A DNA stretch of 18,382 nucleotides from an uncultured Clostridia bacterium (GTDB lineage Bacteria; Bacillota; Clostridia; Peptostreptococcales; Anaerovoracaceae), in NCBI GenBank assembly GCA_934277495.1, contig CAKQUI010000034.1, positions 1 through 18,382 of the forward strand, read 5' to 3'. The position numbers and the translations under genes are program-made. The notes below the pieces were generated by a model. The model did no database searches, was not told where the DNA came from, and saw nothing but the letters and a program-made list of their open reading frames with translations. Below, one piece after another: positions 1-6,942 of this stretch (its first letter is position 1; each line of letters begins with the position of its first letter).

Positions 1-737
1 CCGTAAGGACTTTCCTCGAAGCTTATATTCTTCAGTGTAGTATTGAAAGTGGTGTGCCTGCAGTGGTCGGACCAGTATGTGTCTATTACCTTCAGTTCTG
101 TCAGCGTCGGGTCGCGCTGCTCGTCGTCACGGTAGTACTGCTGCACGAATTTTATATCCTCAGGACTCATGGCGAATCCCATGTCTTTTCTGTATTTTTC
201 AAGTTCATCCGGCGTGTATCCTGCAAAGCCTGCGATAACGGCAACGTCTTCGGGAACAGTCGTTTCCATTTCCAGGTTTTCCGGTTTCTCAGCTGACGCC
301 AGCTGGGAATCCACAGGGTTGACGCAGTATGACTTCACTGTCTCCGCCTGCTGCTGGGTGAGACTCCCTTCGAGAACTATCACTCTGGCGAATCTTACAG
401 TGGCCTCTGCCGCCGAGTTCATCAGCTTGATACACTGTGCCGCCGAGTCTGCTCTCTGGTCGTACTGTCCAGGCAGGAATTCAACTGCGAAAAAAATTGC
501 AGAACCCGGCATATCAGGCATCGTTTCTTCATAAACGGTGTCTATCGCTGGCTCTGCAAATACTGTAAGTTTTGCTGCTTCGTATGTGTCGTCATCTATT
601 CCGTCGATATCATAGCGGTTGAGGATCCTGATACCCTGAAGACCATCCAGGTGCAGGTTTTCCTTAACATCAGCAAAAAGCTGAGCTGCTTCAACGTCAA
701 AACCTTTTTTCTTTTCAACGTAAATTCTTCTTACCAT
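1..737 (-). CDS. purL: Phosphoribosylformylglycinamidine synthase, N-terminal part (cut by window edge)
   Basis: This is the first ~245 codons of FGAM synthase, the cytoplasmic enzyme of purine synthesis that converts FGAR, glutamine and ATP to FGAM. I translated the minus strand from the ATG at 737. It opens MVRRIYVEKKKGFDVEA, as in the long single-chain PurL of Clostridia and streptococci. Near residues 220-232 it contains TYWSDHCRHTTF, a hallmark segment of the PurL synthetase domain. The start is supported by AGAAAGGA about 7 bases upstream. No stop is met before position 1, so the rest of the synthetase domains and the glutaminase domain lie outside the window. The gene is transcribed away from the rest of the window, behind its own promoter. 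The family assignment is firm; regulation is inferred separately. Confidence 0.95.
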   Translation of the reverse strand, partial: MVRRIYVEKKKGFDVEAAQLFADVKENLHLDGLQGIRILNRYDIDGIDDDTYEAAKLTVFAEPAIDTVYEETMPDMPGSAIFFAVEFLPGQYDQRADSAAQCIKLMNSAAEATVRFARVIVLEGSLTQQQAETVKSYCVNPVDSQLASAEKPENLEMETTVPEDVAVIAGFAGYTPDELEKYRKDMGFAMSPEDIKFVQQYYRDDEQRDPTLTELKVIDTYWSDHCRHTTFNTTLKNISFEESPY

Positions 738-971
738 GGTTTTTCCTTTCTTACATGAAAATCGGTCATTACTGACATATCTGACTTGTATCAGAACACT
801 GGCTCTGCAGATCTCCGCTGCCATGCTCAGGACGACTGCGCTGCTGCTGCCTGCTCTCTGCATGGTCCTGTGTTGTATGCCGGCTGCCGGAACTGTGTTC
901 TGTAATGTCGCTTTGCTGTCCCCGGGATATATATCCGGCGAGGGCAGTATCGTTCTGTATATTATGGTTTA

Positions 972-1000
972 ATGTTAGCACTTTCAGCTATAAATCGCAA
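972..1000 (-). promoter_or_regulatory. Promoter of purL (TTGCGA-N17-TAACAT)
   Basis: On the minus strand, TTGCGA (1000-995) and TAACAT (977-972) are separated by 17 bases, with TG one base before the -10 (TGCTAACAT, extended -10). Predicted transcription start is near 965, leaving an untranslated leader of about 230 bases before purL. I see no recognisable purine riboswitch core in that leader. Confidence 0.55.
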
Positions 1001-1033
1001 TAATTTTACTTGTACTTTTTGAAAAACTTGAGT

Positions 1034-1078
1034 TTTTCCGAATTATTATCTCAATATTAATTTTTATAGTTCGAGTTT
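1034..1078 (-). promoter_or_regulatory. Candidate PurBox pair upstream of purL
   Basis: Reading toward purL, AAACTCGAACTAT (1078-1066) matches 11 of 13 positions of the Bacillus PurR box AWWWCCGAACWWT. ATAATTCGGAAAA (1046-1034) matches 11 of 13 of its reverse complement. The order and orientation are those of the Bacillus pur operon, and the pair lies about 70-110 bases upstream of the predicted start. The gap between boxes is 19 bases, a little longer than the 16-17 known in Bacillus, so this is only a candidate. Confidence 0.35.
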
Positions 1079-1080
1079 TG

Positions 1081-1363
1081 TCCAGATGTAAAAAAAATCA
1101 GTCTTATCTCACAGCCCGGTGGCAGTCATGCAGCCGGTTCGCATATCCGCAGCAGATACGGATGCACCGCAATAGTAACAATGTAACACTGCTTAAATAC
1201 AGCGGTTTCGAGCGTCAGTGTGCACGATCCGGCAGCAGCAGCCGGCATTATTTCAGCCAACCGGGAGCTGCAGCAGCTTGATCAATGAATGAGAAACATC
1301 ATCACACAAAAATCCGAATATTCTGTTTTTATCAGATCAGGACTTCCGGATCCAGCAACAGCT
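1081..1363. other. Gene-free stretch before the first 94-bp array
   Basis: I find no convincing gene here: reading frames are short, without clear ribosome binding sites or recognisable products. The only structure I noticed is a weak hairpin around 1140-1170 (ATCCG with CGGAT arms). The stretch separates the purL control region from the repeat array that starts at 1364. Confidence 0.4.
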
Positions 1364-1836
1364 GATGGGACGTTTCAAGCTTCCAGGCAGCTGTTTTCGA
1401 TACTTTCCAGATCCGGACAGCCGGGTCATTGCCTGCCATGGCGGTCACGCTTTTCGAAATGGGACGTTTTTGAACAAAACTCCGCTGATTTCGATACTTT
1501 TCGAGTCTTGACAACCGAGCCATAAGCTGCCGGCTCCTGGATTCACTGGCGGATGGGTCGTTTTCGATGTTTCTGCTCGCTATTTCGTCCCTTTTCTCAT
1601 TACCACACACCGCCAAGGCTGCCCTTATTCCAGGCAATCACTTCAAATGGGACGTTTTTGACTTTCAGGCGGCAGTTTTCGATACTTCCCTGATCCGGGC
1701 AGCTGTGATATCAGCTGTCGAAGCAATCATGACCTTCAGAACGGGTCGTTTTTGAACAAAACTTCGCTGATTTCGATACTTTCCAAGACTCTCCCGGCCA
1801 GCTGCATCCTTTCCAACACCGGCTTTGTTATCCATG
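1364..1836. repeat. 94-bp-phased degenerate repeat array A (five copies)
   Basis: There are five copies of a bipartite motif. The left block is ATGGG(A/T)CGTTTT or similar; the right block is TTTCG followed by ATAC or TCCC and CTTTYC-like bases. The GGG of each copy starts at 1367, 1461, 1555, 1649 and 1743, a step of exactly 94 each time. Inside every copy the second TCG begins 30 bases after the first G of the GGG. Between right block and next left block are about 50 mostly variable bases. Copies 2 and 5 are nearly identical (TGAACAAAACTYCGCTGA in the middle); copies 1 and 4 resemble each other (CAGGC[AG]GC in the middle, ATCCGG[AG]CAGC after). Copy 3 is of the TCGTCCC type. No cas-like gene is near, and 94 is not a multiple of three, so this is neither an obvious CRISPR nor a protein repeat. 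Confidence 0.85.
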
Positions 1837-1901
1837 ACCGCCCGCCTGAGCCCGATATCACTAAAACGACGCACTTTACTGCAAAACTGTATGTATCCGC
1901 T

Positions 1902-1938
1902 GATTTTTTGAAAATCCCTTGTTGTTTTTCAAAAAATC
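1902..1938. promoter_or_regulatory. 13-bp perfect inverted repeat over the -35 (candidate operator)
   Basis: GATTTTTTGAAAA (1902-1914) is the exact reverse complement of TTTTCAAAAAATC (1926-1938), with an 11-base centre that contains the -35 hexamer TTGTTG. A dimeric regulator bound here would cover the promoter of the 614-residue surface protein. The arms are AT-rich, so an intrinsic DNA structure is an alternative. Confidence 0.5.
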
Positions 1939-1947
1939 TGATAAAAT
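1919..1947 (+). promoter_or_regulatory. Promoter of the 614-residue surface protein gene
   Basis: TTGTTG (1919-1924) and TAAAAT (1942-1947) are separated by 17 bases, with TG one base before the -10 (TGATAAAAT). Transcription should start near 1954, giving a leader of about 190 bases before the start codon at 2144. Confidence 0.6.
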
Positions 1948-1953
1948 CTTAGC

Positions 1954-2062
1954 GAACTGTAAATACGGATCGTCGCACAACAGGGATTTGAAAATCGATC
2001 ATGCTACAAAATTACTGCCGGAAATCAAGTGTGCTGCACTCTGACTTCGGCATTTTGTTTTT
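1954..2062 (+). ncRNA. Putative leader RNA or small RNA ending in an internal terminator
   Basis: The predicted transcript from ~1954 meets a strong intrinsic terminator (2016-2062) about 80 bases before the start codon at 2144. The segment could therefore be an attenuated leader or a free RNA of about 109 nt. It does not resemble a riboswitch that I recognise. A stretch at 1978-1990 (ACAACAGGGATTT) is nearly complementary to 1912-1925 in the promoter region, but 1912-1925 is not transcribed from this promoter. Function is unknown; this is inference from promoter and terminator positions. Confidence 0.35.
2016..2062 (+). terminator. Intrinsic terminator in the leader of the surface protein gene
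   Basis: TGCCGGAAATCAAGTG pairs with CACTCTGACTTCGGCA (one mismatch and a small bulge) around a TGCTG loop, followed by TTTTGTTTTT. It lies after the promoter and before the coding region, where it would attenuate expression unless antitermination occurs. Confidence 0.65.
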
Positions 2063-2143
2063 ATGAAAGACTTATTGCTCGTCCCTGACGCCCCGATCCG
2101 TTAAGAAGACCCACAGAACTATTTGAGATGGAGGAAGTAATTT

Positions 2144-3988
2144 ATGAAGAAAAAGAACAGGATACTCCTGGCTATGTGCATGGCCTTCTGCATGATGCTG
2201 TGCCTGCTGCCCGTACATGCGGCAGCTGAAGATGCCAGACCGGTCGTGAAGATCGATGTGAGCGGAGAAATCACAAAGACCGATGACTACGAGATCACAA
2301 GCTCGAACATTAAACTTTTGCAACCGGACAAGATCTATGAGCTGACAGGTACGACGACAAAAACCATCAACTACTGGGGCAGCAACGACCTCAACGCCAT
2401 CAGAACTTTCTATCTGCGTCTGAACAACGTGACGACCGGCAATATCACCGGCACCAATTCAGATGGAGCGAAAGTTGTAGTGGATGTACCGGCAGGCACA
2501 GTCAACAATATCGGATCGATGTACTCGGTAGATCTGAACATCACCGGCAGCGGCACCATTAACGCCACTTCACTGGGAGTGACACAGTCGACCAGAGTAC
2601 CTAACAAACTTTACATCAAAGATACGACTATCGTGACACACGTTGCCAGAAACAGCGACGGCTGGGAAGGTGAATGCGTGCTGGCAGGTTCTGCCAACGT
2701 GACTTACATCGGCAACGGCAAATATGCACCGCTGAAGCTGGGTCAGAAAATCGGCAACACTCATTCCCTGACTATCCAGGACAATGCCAAGCTTTACTGC
2801 CTGCAGGATGACAGCAAGCCTGTACCGGATTCTTCAGTCAGCGGCATGGAGATATTCGAAAATGCCACACTTACACTTAAAGACAACGGATATCTGGAAG
2901 CCCATGGCATGGACAGCACAGGTGAATATGCAGGATACGGTCTTGTGACTTACAGCGATATCAAGGTCCAGGATAACGCAACCATCAAAGCGATCGGTTA
3001 TGACGTAGGACTTTGCGCAGAAGGTAACCTGACAGTCACTGGCGGAAGCATCACTGCTGAAAGCAGCAGCAGCAACGGAATATATGCTTCAGGCACTATA
3101 GACATCAGCAATGCCGACATCGATGCAAAAGGCTACTATCCGGCTATATTCGGCGGCAAAAGTGTTTCTATATCAGACAGTACAGTTAAAGCTGAAGCCA
3201 CCGGCAACTGTGCGATATTCTCACGTGGCTCTGTAACACTCAAAGACAGTCTTGTAAAGGCAACAGCTCCGGATGATGATCGTGGCATCAATGCAAACAG
3301 CGGCGTCAAGGTCTCAGGCTGCTGGATACAGACTTCCGGCACAGAAACGCTGGCAGATGATCCGGACACTATCGCCGACAGCGTGCTTTTCAACAAGAAC
3401 AAGGGAAAGACAATCGGCAATGCAGCTCTTCTGGCTGACGAAACTATTGAAAAAGACATGACGCTGGACATCGGTGAAGGCACATCTCTCACAGTCCCTG
3501 AAGGCAAGACACTGACAAACAACGGCACTATAAATCTTAAAGGTACGCTGAACCGTGACGGAACGATCATATGCAACAGCCATATCGGTGGCACTGCTAC
3601 ATGCACAGAAAAGGCGAAATGCGACATCTGTCTCGAACCTTACGGCGAACTGGCTCCGGACAACCATTCCGATCTGAAACATGTAGACGCGAAGGCAGCG
3701 ACTAAAACATCCGAAGGCAATATCGAATACTGGTACTGCAGCGGCTGCGGCAAGTATTTCAGTGATGCAAACGCTGAAAACGAGATCACTGAAGCTGATA
3801 CGATCACCGCTAAACTGAAGGACGATCAGAAAAACGATAATAATAATGATCCTGCAGGTGAAACAAAATCCACAAAGACAGGTGATGATACAAACCTTGC
3901 AATGTGGCTCGCACTGCTGGCCCTCAGTGGAAGTTCTGCTGCAGGTATCACCATCGTGAGCAGAAAAAAGAGACACTCCGGCAGATAA
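2144..3988 (+). CDS. Secreted surface protein with beta-helix-like body, Cys-rich domain and KTGD anchor
   Basis: This 614-residue protein is probably displayed on the cell surface; its ligand is unknown. Residues 1-27 form a signal peptide (basic start, hydrophobic core, HAAA before the likely cut). Residues ~30-470 are rich in short strand-like stretches with repeated N, G, T and turns such as LTVTGGSITAESS, SGTIDISNADIDA and SVSISDSTVKAEA, as in parallel beta-helix proteins. Residues ~477-545 contain CNSHIGGTATC, CDIC and YWYCSGCGKYFSDA, a Cys-rich module common in clostridial surface proteins. After an N/D-rich linker come KTGDD (578-582), a hydrophobic helix and RKKRH, the layout of a sortase signal but without LPXTG. 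GGAGGAAG sits about 8 bases before the start. It is monocistronic with its own terminator. Confidence 0.8.
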   Translation: MKKKNRILLAMCMAFCMMLCLLPVHAAAEDARPVVKIDVSGEITKTDDYEITSSNIKLLQPDKIYELTGTTTKTINYWGSNDLNAIRTFYLRLNNVTTGNITGTNSDGAKVVVDVPAGTVNNIGSMYSVDLNITGSGTINATSLGVTQSTRVPNKLYIKDTTIVTHVARNSDGWEGECVLAGSANVTYIGNGKYAPLKLGQKIGNTHSLTIQDNAKLYCLQDDSKPVPDSSVSGMEIFENATLTLKDNGYLEAHGMDSTGEYAGYGLVTYSDIKVQDNATIKAIGYDVGLCAEGNLTVTGGSITAESSSSNGIYASGTIDISNADIDAKGYYPAIFGGKSVSISDSTVKAEATGNCAIFSRGSVTLKDSLVKATAPDDDRGINANSGVKVSGCWIQTSGTETLADDPDTIADSVLFNKNKGKTIGNAALLADETIEKDMTLDIGEGTSLTVPEGKTLTNNGTINLKGTLNRDGTIICNSHIGGTATCTEKAKCDICLEPYGELAPDNHSDLKHVDAKAATKTSEGNIEYWYCSGCGKYFSDANAENEITEADTITAKLKDDQKNDNNNDPAGETKSTKTGDDTNLAMWLALLALSGSSAAGITIVSRKKRHSGR

Positions 3989-4002
3989 CCATATAAAAAA
4001 AC

Positions 4003-4049
4003 AAAACGTATCGGAATAATGCTTTACAGCGTATTTCGATACGTTTTTT
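4003..4049 (+). terminator. Terminator of the surface protein gene
   Basis: AAAACGTATCGGAATA (4003-4018) pairs over 16 bp, one of them G-U, with TATTTCGATACGTTTT (4032-4047), followed by further T residues. It starts 14 bases after the stop codon. It happens to contain TTTCGATAC, which also occurs in the 94-bp repeats, but its position does not fit their phase. Confidence 0.8.
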
Positions 4050-4113
4050 ATTGCCGCAGCCAGGGTCGTTTCATTACTTCAACACGAACCGATGGCTGCT
4101 GGCTTCACTATCT

Positions 4114-4350
4114 GATGGGTCGTTTTTGAGGTTTCTGCTCGTCATTTCGTCCCTTTTAGCTTTCCCGACGGCTACCAGGACCGACTCGTTTCCGAGCGCT
4201 CGCTTCAGATGGGTCGTTTTTGAACAAAACTTCGCTGATTTCGATACTTTTCAAGTCACGATGGCTGAACCACAGACTGCCAGCGGATGGCTGCGGTGAC
4301 GGATGGGACGTTTTTGGCATTCTGACAGCTGGTTTCGTCCCTTTACTCAT
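4114..4350. repeat. 94-bp-phased degenerate repeat array B (three copies)
   Basis: There are three copies of the same bipartite motif as in array A. GGG starts at 4117, 4211 and 4305, again 94 bases apart. Copy 1 is close to copy 3 of array A (GTTTCTGCTCG in the middle, then TTTCGTCCCTTTT). Copy 2 is almost identical to copies 2 and 5 of array A. Copy 3 has perfectly complementary GGGACG and CGTCCC blocks. The array fills the space between two convergent genes. There is no coding frame that spans it convincingly. Confidence 0.85.
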
Positions 4351-4390
4351 CGTCGCTGGGCAGGGGACTGTGCAGTTGCTCATGATACAG

Positions 4391-4429
4391 CAAAGCCGGT
4401 CGCTGATGTAATGCCAGCGACCGGCTTTG
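4391..4429. terminator. Terminator hairpin between convergent genes
   Basis: CAAAGCCGGTCGCTG (4391-4405) and CAGCGACCGGCTTTG (4415-4429) form a perfect 15-bp stem with a 9-base loop. It lies about 60 bases past the stop of the leftward DUF1002 gene, which it probably terminates. The U-tract on that strand is short. Confidence 0.7.
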
Positions 4430-4490
4430 TTCATATTCTATGTTTTTTTGCTTTTCTCAGCTGAATCATTTTTCATGTTCTGATGCTCTA

Positions 4491-5423
4491 TCAGTTTCCG
4501 AACACTTTGTTCCACAGATTGCTGAAGAAATCTCCTATTTTACTGAAGAATCCGCTGGCGGAGCTGAGGTCAATATCCAGTTTGGAAAGCTTGTCGTAAA
4601 GACCTTTTGCCTGGGCCTTGAGAGTATCTATATCAAGGTCCAGCTTCGATATCTTTTCCATGAGTGCTGCGATCTGTGCTTTCTGATCGTCGGTAAGGTT
4701 TATGTCCATCTGGTCTGCTGTTTCGTCGATGGCATCGTTTATCTCTTCTTCAGAGTCGAGACCTTCTGCAACGACCTTGTCTTTTACGGCTCCCACAAGG
4801 TTGCCGGCTGCTTCCTGGTCTCCGAGGCTTTCGCCAAGATCACTCGTTGTAACAAGTTCCTGCGTCGCCGCTTCAACGCTCTCTTCCGCAGTGTCTTTGC
4901 CTGTCATGGTGTCGTATGCCTTGATGGCTCCTACCAGACCTGCAGTACCTGAAACGCTGAAAGGACCAACGACTGTAACGTCTGCATCTTCAAGACCGGC
5001 TGTAGCCAGTGCGTTCTGATACATCGTGTCGGTGCAGTACGATATGTTCTGCGTCGTCACATTGATACCGTTGCCCTTGTCTTTGTTCACCACCTTTACG
5101 GATGATATTGCACGGTTGCCGATGACGCTGCTGCTGATATAGGAGTCGAGGTATTCATGCTCTTCCTGGTTCGTTACGTTTATCACCGTACAGTCCTTGA
5201 GGTCTGCTTCCGTCAGTCCCAGAAGGTTCAGAACTGTGGCTCGTTCACTTGAGGAAAGGCTTGCGCCCAGTGCTACATATGTATCCGACAGATCCCCGGT
5301 GGAATCTGCACTGACTGCTGCCGGTGAAGCTATGACCCCTGCAGCCATCAGCACTGCCAGGCACAGTGATATTATCCTGCGTTTTCTGCGTGATCCGTTC
5401 TTTTTATTTGATGTAAATTTCAT
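4491..5423 (-). CDS. DUF1002 family secreted protein (YpuA-like)
   Basis: This 310-residue exported protein is of the family represented by Bacillus YpuA, whose function is not established. Residues 1-40 form a signal peptide: a basic start with SRRKRR, the hydrophobic stretch IISLCLAVLMAAGVIA, and a likely cut after AVSA. The body matches the family pattern: YVALGASLSSSERATVLNLLG near 50-70, then SSSVIGNRAISSVKV near 97-111, and GPFSVSGTAGLVGAIKAYD near 153-171. The C-terminal third has heptad-like helices (KISKLDLDIDTLKAQ, DKLSKLDIDLSS) ending in FFSNLWNKVFGN. AGGGGG precedes the start by about 6 bases. The gene stands alone, convergent with the surface protein gene. Confidence 0.85.
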   Translation of the reverse strand: MKFTSNKKNGSRRKRRIISLCLAVLMAAGVIASPAAVSADSTGDLSDTYVALGASLSSSERATVLNLLGLTEADLKDCTVINVTNQEEHEYLDSYISSSVIGNRAISSVKVVNKDKGNGINVTTQNISYCTDTMYQNALATAGLEDADVTVVGPFSVSGTAGLVGAIKAYDTMTGKDTAEESVEAATQELVTTSDLGESLGDQEAAGNLVGAVKDKVVAEGLDSEEEINDAIDETADQMDINLTDDQKAQIAALMEKISKLDLDIDTLKAQAKGLYDKLSKLDIDLSSASGFFSKIGDFFSNLWNKVFGN

Positions 5424-5471
5424 AATTGCCCCCTGTCTTGTTTTGAAAAAAGGTCTTTTTCTGCATCTTAC

Positions 5472-5477
5472 ATTATA
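5472..5477 (-). promoter_or_regulatory. -10 box of the DUF1002 gene
   Basis: A consensus TATAAT lies on the minus strand about 50 bases before the start codon at 5423. No good -35 is seen at 16-18 bases; the nearest candidate, TTCGCA, would give a 15-base spacer. The promoter may therefore depend on an activator. Confidence 0.4.
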
Positions 5478-5955
5478 ATGATACCTGCTGTCTGCGAATA
5501 TCCTGCGATGCTGTCATGAAAATCATGTGAAGTCCTGGATCTGACGATGCCCCGACCAGCTGTGCAAATTCCACCGAGATATCGAATTACCTGTAGAACG
5601 ATGGTTTGTCATGAAGGTTTGTCAGCCATTGAAAATACTTGATGCAGCATGTTCCTGCTTTTCCTGTAAGATCTTCACAAATAGAGCAAAAGTGGCTTCG
5701 CCATATTTTATCATATGAAACTTTTGTTGATATTCCGGAAATATCCTGCCGGCAGCAGTCGTCCGGATATCTGTTTTCCAGGCACTGCCTCTATGTCCGT
5801 CTCATCAGTTCATGATTTTGGGTCAGCCGCTGCAAGGCTTTGCAATGGCTCCTGTAACTTAAAGAGTTACTGACACAAATCCGGATTTCCCTTATGACCT
5901 GCCTGATATACTTCCTTTAACAGACGCTGCAACAATCGCCGTCTGCAAAGCTCAC
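5478..5955. other. Gene-free stretch with small hairpins
   Basis: I see no convincing gene in this stretch. Small hairpins occur at 5854-5870 (GTAACT with AGTTAC) and at 5921-5945 (CAGACG with CGTCTG). The second lies just after the stop of the leftward oxidoreductase gene and could be a weak terminator, although it lacks a U-tract. Confidence 0.35.
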
Positions 5956-6522
5956 CTATTTCACCAGCTCTCTGTCTATCTGTGCTTCTGTTTCCCTGAG
6001 TATGGCTTCCACGTCCATGCCGTCTACATCCAGGTTCTCGGCTTTGAAGCAGATATTTTCAGTGATGCCATAGAAATTTTCTGCCAGTGCTTTTACATAT
6101 GGGAATCCAAAATCTACAGCTATCGGACCGCCTGCCGTAGTGACGAATATCAGCCTCTTTGCTTTACAAAGTCCTACGGAACGGCCATCTTCATCGTAAC
6201 CGAAAGTCACGCCTGTTACCGATATCAGCTCGATGTATGTTCTGAGCAGTGCAGGGAAAGACATTTCCCAGTACGGTGCTGCGATGACTATCTCATTGGC
6301 TTCTGCAAACTGTCTGGCATATCTGAACATCGGGTCGTCGAAGCTGCCCTGCTGGCTGAGTCTACCCCTTTCTTCCAGCAGATCATGATCCAGCGGCTGA
6401 AGGTCTTCCTTTTCGAGGCAAAGCTCGGTCACATCGCCGTCAAGCCTGCTGAGAACGTGGTCCGCCAGCCTCTTTGTCCTTGAATTATCTCTGACACATG
6501 CGTTTATAAATAAAATCTTCAT
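5956..6522 (-). CDS. FMN-dependent NAD(P)H oxidoreductase, flavodoxin-like fold
   Basis: This 188-residue cytoplasmic flavoprotein resembles FMN-dependent NADH:quinone reductases/azoreductases; the natural substrate is unknown. It opens MKILFINACVRDNSRTKRLAD, a beta strand followed by the S-R-T loop that binds FMN phosphate in this fold. Further on, AAPYWEMSFPALLRTYIE and TGVTFGYDEDG correspond to the active-site loop and the segment after it in this family, and VTTAGGP to the second flavin loop. An in-frame upstream ATG at 6702 exists. I chose 6522 because AAGGAG lies 7 bases before it and homology begins there; the upstream part reads through leader hairpins. It appears to be a single-gene unit with its own promoter. 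Confidence 0.85.
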   Translation of the reverse strand: MKILFINACVRDNSRTKRLADHVLSRLDGDVTELCLEKEDLQPLDHDLLEERGRLSQQGSFDDPMFRYARQFAEANEIVIAAPYWEMSFPALLRTYIELISVTGVTFGYDEDGRSVGLCKAKRLIFVTTAGGPIAVDFGFPYVKALAENFYGITENICFKAENLDVDGMDVEAILRETEAQIDRELVK

Positions 6523-6575
6523 CGTTATCTCCTTCCGTGCAGCATGTTCCGGCGATCTGCCGCCGCATAAAGTCT

Positions 6576-6592
6576 CGCAACTGCCAGTTGCG
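6576..6592. promoter_or_regulatory. 17-bp palindrome in the oxidoreductase leader
   Basis: CGCAACTG and CAGTTGCG flank a single C, a perfect palindrome about 55 bases before the start codon and downstream of the predicted transcription start. It could bind a dimeric repressor or fold as an RNA hairpin. A second short stem (GGCG with CGCC) lies beside it at ~6551-6564. Confidence 0.35.
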
Positions 6593-6673
6593 GGCAAATG
6601 ACCGCTGCAGATCTGTATATCCTCTGCTGCTGCCTGTTTTACTGTTTTACGGCGGTCTGCCGTTCTTCCATCT

Positions 6674-6702
6674 ATCATACACAAATATCCCGTAAATTTC
6701 AA
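6674..6702 (-). promoter_or_regulatory. Promoter of the oxidoreductase gene (TTGAAA-N17-TATGAT)
   Basis: On the minus strand TTGAAA (6702-6697) and TATGAT (6679-6674) are 17 bases apart, close to the sigma-A consensus. Transcription should start near 6667, giving a leader of about 145 bases that holds the palindrome at 6576-6592. Confidence 0.65.
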
Positions 6703-6746
6703 TTATATACAGAAAGAAGCATGATCCCGCTGCAGGATAGACGATA

Positions 6747-6885
6747 GTGAACGTTGCCTTTTTTCCCGGAGAGCGCAGCGATCCGCATGGAAAATGCGAC
6801 AGCAGGGAGCGTAAGCGTTGGTGGCTTGTTGCCACTGTTTCCACTTTTTCCACATTCCGGAATCGCTTACTCACGCTACGCAAAA
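6747..6885. repeat. Dispersed mosaic repeat, copy 1
   Basis: The block starting GAACGTTGCCTTTTTTCCCG at ~6750 recurs at ~15470, and in altered form at ~12190, ~16610 (reverse strand) and ~18199. The block GAGCGTAAGCGTTGGTGGCT near 6818 recurs near 15769. The two blocks are adjacent here but about 250 bases apart in the copy at 15.5 kb, so the family is a mosaic of reusable pieces. It lies just past the operon terminator. Confidence 0.65.
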
Positions 6886-6908
6886 ATACTGCCGGGGGCC
6901 CCCGGCAG
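6882..6908 (-). terminator. Terminator of the sipW-tasA-VWA operon
   Basis: CTGCCGGGGGCCCCCGGCAG (6889-6908) is a perfect palindrome, folding with an 8-bp stem and GGCC loop or longer in DNA. On the minus strand it is followed by TATTTTTG. It lies about 35 bases after the stop codon of the last gene of the operon. Confidence 0.8.
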
Positions 6909-6942
6909 CATCTTTTCTTCCAATATATACTCGTTCGCTTTT

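Noticed and set aside
769..981. 70-residue leader protein upstream of purL
   Set aside because: Its ATG lies upstream of the predicted -10 box, so it would not be on the purL transcript; composition is Q/S-rich without family features.
738..1000. Purine riboswitch in the purL leader
   Set aside because: I could not find the conserved purine-aptamer core or a terminator pair in the leader.
1364..1836. CRISPR array
   Set aside because: Spacing is regular, but repeats are bipartite and degenerate, spacers are partly similar to each other in some arrays, and no cas-like gene is visible.
1332..1874. Small proteins read leftward across array A (sharing YRNQRSFVQKRP and KVSKTAA)
   Set aside because: The similarity is explained by repeat units 282 bp (three units) apart falling in the same frame; no ribosome binding site or known family.
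3136..3976. Long antisense reading frames opposite the 614-residue gene
   Set aside because: They are shadows of a gene with clear signal peptide, start and terminator on the plus strand.
4023..4116. An additional array B unit at the terminator (TTTCGATACG)
   Set aside because: Its position does not match the 94-bp phase and the bases are fully explained by the terminator stem.
5956..6702. 248-residue version of the oxidoreductase starting at 6702
   Set aside because: The extra 60 residues cover the promoter and leader palindromes; homology and a strong ribosome binding site support 6522.
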